DNA from: Sipunculus nudus
Lineage: Eukaryota > Annelida > Sipuncula > Golfingiida > Sipunculidae
Length of the DNA stretch: 64,000 nt
Assembly: GCA_026874595.1 (NCBI GenBank)
Contig: CM049311.1
Coordinates: forward strand, 78,566,453-78,630,452
Direction: 5' to 3'
The translations under genes were made by a program, and so were the position numbers. The notes beneath the pieces were generated by a model. That model saw only the letters and a list, made by a program, of their open reading frames with translations, did no database searches and was not told where the DNA came from. Shown piece after piece: positions 60,452-64,000 of this stretch (the stretch's first letter is position 1; every line of letters begins with the position of its first letter).

Positions 60452-60735
60452 TTGTACTTCTGCCAATTCCATTCCAGTTTCGGTCTTTATCATCGGGCAG
60501 TAGCACACGCTTCATCTCATTTGATATCTTTGTAAAAACCAGGCGCGGTGACTACTGCACCTGCGGGTCCAGGGTGTGAAGTAATCTTCCCTATTCCTGG
60601 GCAATAACATCAAGGAACCCCCGAAGAGCGCACTCGTTTGTCAGTGAAACGATTCCACTTGGGCACGGCTTTCCCCTTTCTTTTTCCTAATAATAGCATT
60701 CCCATGAATAATCTCACCGCCTTGCCTCGACTGTG
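60452..60735 (-). mobile_element. SINE body lacking its tRNA head
   Basis: Shares with the SINE at 45389 the blocks TGTAC(A/T)TCTGC, AATTCCATTCCAGTTTCG, GAGGAACCCC-type, CGCA(C/T)TCGTTTGT and ATCTCACCGCC-type in the same order. Similarity stops before the box-B and box-A segment, so the 5' end is truncated or replaced. Strongly diverged. Confidence 0.65.
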
Positions 60736-60739
60736 GTTA

Positions 60740-61200
60740 TGTTAGTTTGCGTAATTGTGTTCTATTGAACCCTTTGGCCTATATCTGCTTAACCTATTTC
60801 GTGATTATTCATAGTGTTAACTTTGTCATTTATAAAACTCTCATGGATAAACTTCGTAATCTATAGAAATATCATGTTTACTGGAGGCCTGCTGGGATGA
60901 TAGTAATTATAAAAGTTTTTTCCCCGCCGCTCTGCTGATACAGCCACCCCTGGACCGCGTCTGCATCAAGTGGTAAATATGACCCCCGGATTACTTGATT
61001 AAGTTGATTACTGTCTTGGTAACTGTTAACGAGCTTCCTGCGGAGCTTTATAGAGACATGTTTTCAGTAAGGCCTGTCATTGTGCTAGATATCTGAAATA
61101 TCTTTCTTGAAAACATTCCGTTTTTTGTTTAAAAGATGGTTTCCATTCGTCTTTATATTGTGATATAACACGAGTAAATTAATTTCAAAGTATATTATTT
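60740..61200. other. Intergenic stretch without recognised feature
   Basis: Nothing identifiable. Confidence 0.6.
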
Positions 61201-61204
61201 CAAT

Positions 61205-61240
61205 TATATATATATGTATATATAAATGTGTGTGTGTGTA
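61205..61240. repeat. Compound (TA)n/(GT)n microsatellite
   Basis: ATATATATATGTATATATAA followed by GTGTGTGTGTGT. Confidence 0.93.
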
Positions 61241-61268
61241 ATTATACAAAAAGACGGATCAAATTTTG

Positions 61269-61326
61269 TCAGACATTTTTACTACTACGTAGTTTCGTGC
61301 AACGTGCTGCACTCATCACTGTCTGA
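61269..61326 (-). ncRNA. Hammerhead-ribozyme-like motif (degenerate)
   Basis: Minus strand, 5' to 3': TCAGACA, then GTGATGA, stem II GTGCA/TGCAC around GCACGT, then GAAA, then stem III ACTAC/GTAGT with loop GTA, then A and four extra A, then TGTCTGA, which pairs perfectly (7 bp) with TCAGACA as stem I. Hammerhead ribozymes have CUGAUGA, stem II and GAAA in exactly this order, with cleavage after a UH just before stem I. Two defects are visible: the first core base is G rather than C, and four extra A separate the cleavage site from stem I. Self-cleavage is therefore doubtful. Hammerheads of this kind occur in Penelope-like elements and retrozymes of animals. Confidence 0.5.
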
Positions 61327-61398
61327 TTGATTATATAGCTCTAATGTCATACCATTGAGCACTCTAGCAGTTGCTAATTGCAGTAAACCATTAGATTA

Positions 61399-61400
<2 letters not shown>

Positions 61401-61429
<29 letters not shown>
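61401..61429. repeat. (TA)n microsatellite
   Basis: About 28 bp of TA dinucleotides. Confidence 0.95.
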
Positions 61430-61486
61430 TACTAAGTATAATGATTAGTGGTATAGCATGTTAGTCTGTAGTGAAGTGTAGGTTTG

Positions 61487-61560
61487 GAGTAAGAGTGGTG
61501 CTTTTTAGATAGACTAATATCAATAAACATGTTGCTATCTAAAAGGCGTCACTCTTACTC
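61487..61560. other. Long imperfect hairpin
   Basis: GAGTAAGAGTGGTGCTTTTT (arm continuing AGATAG, 61487 on) pairs with the complement of 61532-61560: about 24 of 28 positions match, around a spacer of about 17 bases. Confidence 0.85.
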
Positions 61561-61567
61561 TCTCTCT

Positions 61568-61603
<36 letters not shown>

Positions 61604-61621
61604 GTGTGTGTGTGTGTGTGT
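61556..61621. repeat. (CT)n-(AC)n-ATATGT-(GT)n compound microsatellite
   Basis: The (AC)n and (TG)n halves are exact inverted copies around ACATATGT, so the tract can fold into a cruciform of about 20 bp per arm. Confidence 0.95.
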
Positions 61622-61865
61622 CATTCATTTTTACCTCAATGTATAGGTAAATTAAGTGTCTAAGAAACTATACGGGTGGGAGCTACCCTATGGGATAGCT
61701 TAAATGACTAGAGATTACCATTGCTTTTAGAAATAAAATTAACACTTATTCCCTGAAGAAAACTGTCAAGGTACATAAACATTTGCAACAGTATGTGAAT
61801 TATCTCATGCCATTTGTTCATTAGTTTGGCAAAACCATCCCTGTACACGGACTTACAATTTCCAA

Positions 61866-62150
61866 TTCACCTGTTTCATTCATTGTTATGGTTCTGTGTG
61901 TGAGTAAACACAGTCTACGTGTGTCTGTGTACCATAAAAAGACTATAACTAGAGGTCGTCTGTTCTTGCGCGTGCACAACTCCGAAACAAGGAGAAATGA
62001 TATGGAAGATAAAAAAAAGATACACTATTGGGATGCTTGAGAAAATCTTGATTTGTAAAGTAGCGCGGTTTGGCCGCCAGGTGGCATGCGCGCTATGTTT
62101 ACATTTGTACCACTGATCTCGCAAACCTAACATCACTTGTGTACAGGAGT
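61866..62150. repeat. Dispersed repeat, third copy of the 36335/40918 family
   Basis: CACCTGTTTCATTC, GTGTGTGAGTAAACACAG, TTGCGCGTGCACAAC and CACTTGTGTACAGGAGTA in the same order as in blocks A and B, with about 25-30% divergence. Confidence 0.75.
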
Positions 62151-62154
62151 ACTC

Positions 62155-62820
62155 AAATGGTTTACAATGAAATATTAACAGACACCATCATATTTTAAGG
62201 AGAAAAAAAATCGAGTTATGTGTATTAAGCATTTAACAATATATGTGTTTATCTAATATACTTGGTATCTGAATAGGTACATTTAATATAACCAAAAAAT
62301 GATTTTAGACAATCCCAAACTAGTCAGAGAACTAAGTTTGTGTGGTTAGTATGTAAATACATTCCAAAAAGAACCTTTCCTATCCTCTTGTCCCAGCTTG
62401 TTTATGTTTCGGTCAAAGGTTATTAATTTAACATTTTTTAAATACTATTTTAATACAAGCTGAAAGACATGTCAAAACTGAATAAAAAAATTGGCACCAT
62501 GTTTTTAAGGCTTCATAGAAAGGTGAAGAACAAAAATGCATGGGGGTCACATTTTTACAAACAAAATTACTCAGGACGAATTTGCTACATATGCCCCTAC
62601 ACTACCACACACACACATGTGGGGAGGTCTGTCATATATAGCTAAATTCTATGCCACAGTCGCATGTGTTCAGAGAAAACGGAGAGTTAGCATGACACAA
62701 AACAGCTTAGATCTGTATTCAAAACCTGGGATACAAACCATAAACAATAGACTAGGAAATAAGAAAAGGTCACCACCATCTCTCGAGTGATACTATTGAA
62801 ACTAAGTAATAAAAAACAAA
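62155..62820. other. Stretch of uncertain content upstream of the Penelope-like remnant
   Basis: An 84-codon plus-strand frame (62536-62790) lies here and could be a worn upstream part of the same element, but I cannot match it to a domain. Confidence 0.4.
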
Positions 62821-62827
62821 TTCTCGT

Positions 62828-63150
62828 GTGCCACTAGTCGTCACATATCACCTGTCTCTACGACCACTATATATAATCATCAAGAAATTACATCTTATCC
62901 TACAGACAGATCAAGAGCTGAAAGAAGTCCTCAAGACAGTGGCTATAGTGTCATATAGACAAACGAAACCCTCAGACAGACCCTTGTTAGAAACAAAGCA
63001 TAATCGAATAAAGAAACAACGGTACATATCCATACAAAAGGCAGGTGCAAAACGTGCGCCATAATAATGCAGGGAGAATCTGTCCGGATATATGATATAT
63101 AGGTCGACTGAAGGAGTACCCCAAGAGACCTGCTGTAAAAACTAGCCTAC
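62828..63150 (+). pseudogene. Remnant of the region between RT and GIY-YIG in a Penelope-like element (tentative)
   Basis: The frame at 62828 reads PLVVTYHLSLRPLYIIIKKL, LQTDQELKEV and VSYRQTKPSDRPLLETKHN. This resembles the PxVxTYxPxLxxLxxIIxKxxxxLxxxxxLKxxF...xxAxRxxxxLxDLLxRxxL segment that follows RT in many GIY-YIG-bearing retroelement ORFs. About 63020-63060, with one frame change, reads GTYPYKR then RCKTCA, matching the usual GxxPC...RCKTC zinc-binding segment. Further downstream the frame has stops and only faint similarity; no GIY-YIG core is recognisable. It is inactive. It could also belong to another retroelement class using this domain. Recognition is from general family patterns, not a search. 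Confidence 0.45.
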
Positions 63151-63307
63151 CAATTTCCAACCTACCGACGGCGTGACGGGAACTTATCTCTTGCATGCTC
63201 ATAAAATTGTACCAAATGGTTGCGTCTGACACAGAACTTTACTTATTATGATTTCTGTGAAGGGGTTGAGGCAAGAGCACCAATAAGCAATAATTATGCT
63301 CATTAAG

Positions 63308-63334
63308 CCCCCCCCCCCCCTCCCCCCTCCCCCC
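63308..63334. repeat. C-rich tract
   Basis: C13 followed by TCCCCCCTCCCCCC; homopolymer lengths may be unreliable. Confidence 0.95.
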
Positions 63335-63339
63335 ACCGA

Positions 63340-64000
63340 TCTACGAAATATACCAGCAGGAATTCCGTGGAACTTTTATTGAGTGGCAAAACTGCAGTTT
63401 TATAAAACATGGTTATTGTTGGCAGGTAGTGACCCCCTCGGGACATCAAAGGGGTCCCCTGCCCCGGGGACTTTCACAGGACGTGTAGTCTGTTAAAATG
63501 ATGAAGAGGACATCTTTTGCCGTTCGGGTTTTTTTAACGATTGGGTTTTTTAAAAATACGCCGTTCAATTCTCGCTTAATTTTCAATCTAACCGATGTGG
63601 GATACTAACGTTCATACCCTCTGATTCGTTAATCGGATTAAGTAACCCTGGCCTAACTCTCCCTGCTCTGAGCTCTTCAAAACTATTGCTTTCAATTGAA
63701 TCTCTGTTTAAGAATTGAAGAACCGTTTGTTTCAATTAAACATGATATATATGTAATTTGTATAAATATAACTGGAGGGTATCGAATCCGAAGTTTATTT
63801 GTACACATTTATAACCTCACGGTGGCCCCCTGTGTGTTTAGGCCTGCAAGAGACAACGTCGTACTAACGTCCTCCATGTCATGTGTCGATCTAGCTTTAT
63901 AACGGCATAGAGGAAAAAATATTACCTCCTACGCCAACTTCGGGAAGTGTATCTGTTACCCTCTTCCGACAATTTTCTTTTGCAATCAAGTTTAATTCTC
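63340..64000. other. Intergenic stretch without recognised gene
   Basis: Contains a GGGGTC/GACCCC inverted pair at 63431-63457; nothing else recognised. Confidence 0.6.

Noticed and set aside
60474-60502. Second hammerhead-like core (CGATGA then CGAAAC on the minus strand) in the headless SINE
   Set aside because: No stem II pairing between the two words, and the sister SINE copy lacks them.

Overview
The window looks like AT-rich, repeat-dense nuclear DNA from an invertebrate, most likely a bivalve mollusc (inference). The grounds are the mixture of Gypsy, LINE, SINE, hAT and MITE relics, (TA)n and (GT)n microsatellites, and long satellite-bearing repeats opening with a TCGTGCG-type motif and carrying GGTGGCGCCACC. 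Nothing looks prokaryotic. I found no convincing host protein-coding gene: every recognisable coding stretch belongs to a retroelement and all are broken.

Layout. 1-1.7 kb: 3' end of a decayed Gypsy-type LTR element with integrase upstream of reverse transcriptase and RNase H (the Gmr1-like order), then a polypurine tract and LTR start. 1.7-10.2 kb: non-coding with microsatellites. 10.19-11.22 kb: a non-autonomous hAT-type element with an 8-bp target duplication. 11.4-15.6 kb: dispersed and tandem repeats. 15.6-26.6 kb: two tandem copies (3.4 and 7.4 kb) of a composite repeat with a degenerate head, a 278-bp dimeric satellite around GGTGGCGCCACC, and a conserved tail. 26.6-35.5 kb: intergenic, with a MITE and two imperfect duplications.

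35.6-43.5 kb: a second tandem duplication (blocks A and B). Each copy holds TCTCGAGAT palindromes, a MITE and a 42-bp minisatellite, and each is interrupted at the same site by a Gypsy-type LTR. Block B has a complete 733-bp solo LTR with a 4-bp target duplication. Block A has a truncated LTR fused to a gag remnant that runs into block B.

45.4-45.7 kb: a tRNA-headed SINE, with a headless relative at 60.5 kb. 47.5-51.4 kb: one LINE insertion with an inverted 5' half and a 13-bp target duplication, the signature of twin priming. Its ORF1 carries a 2A-like motif and its ORF2 starts with an apurinic endonuclease domain. 52.5-54.0 kb: a second, internally deleted LINE. 55-59 kb: a 22-bp minisatellite, a 265-bp duplication, a fourth MITE and a 155-bp tandem repeat. 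61-63.2 kb: a hammerhead-ribozyme-like fold, strong hairpins, and a remnant resembling the C-terminal part of Penelope-like/GIY-YIG reverse transcriptase ORFs.

The most rewarding items are the twin-primed LINE with its 2A-like motif, the hammerhead-like motif near the Penelope-like remnant, the satellite-bearing composite repeat, and the duplicated block sharing one LTR insertion site. All coordinates and repeat periods were counted by hand from the sequence; family names come from motif recognition without a database search.
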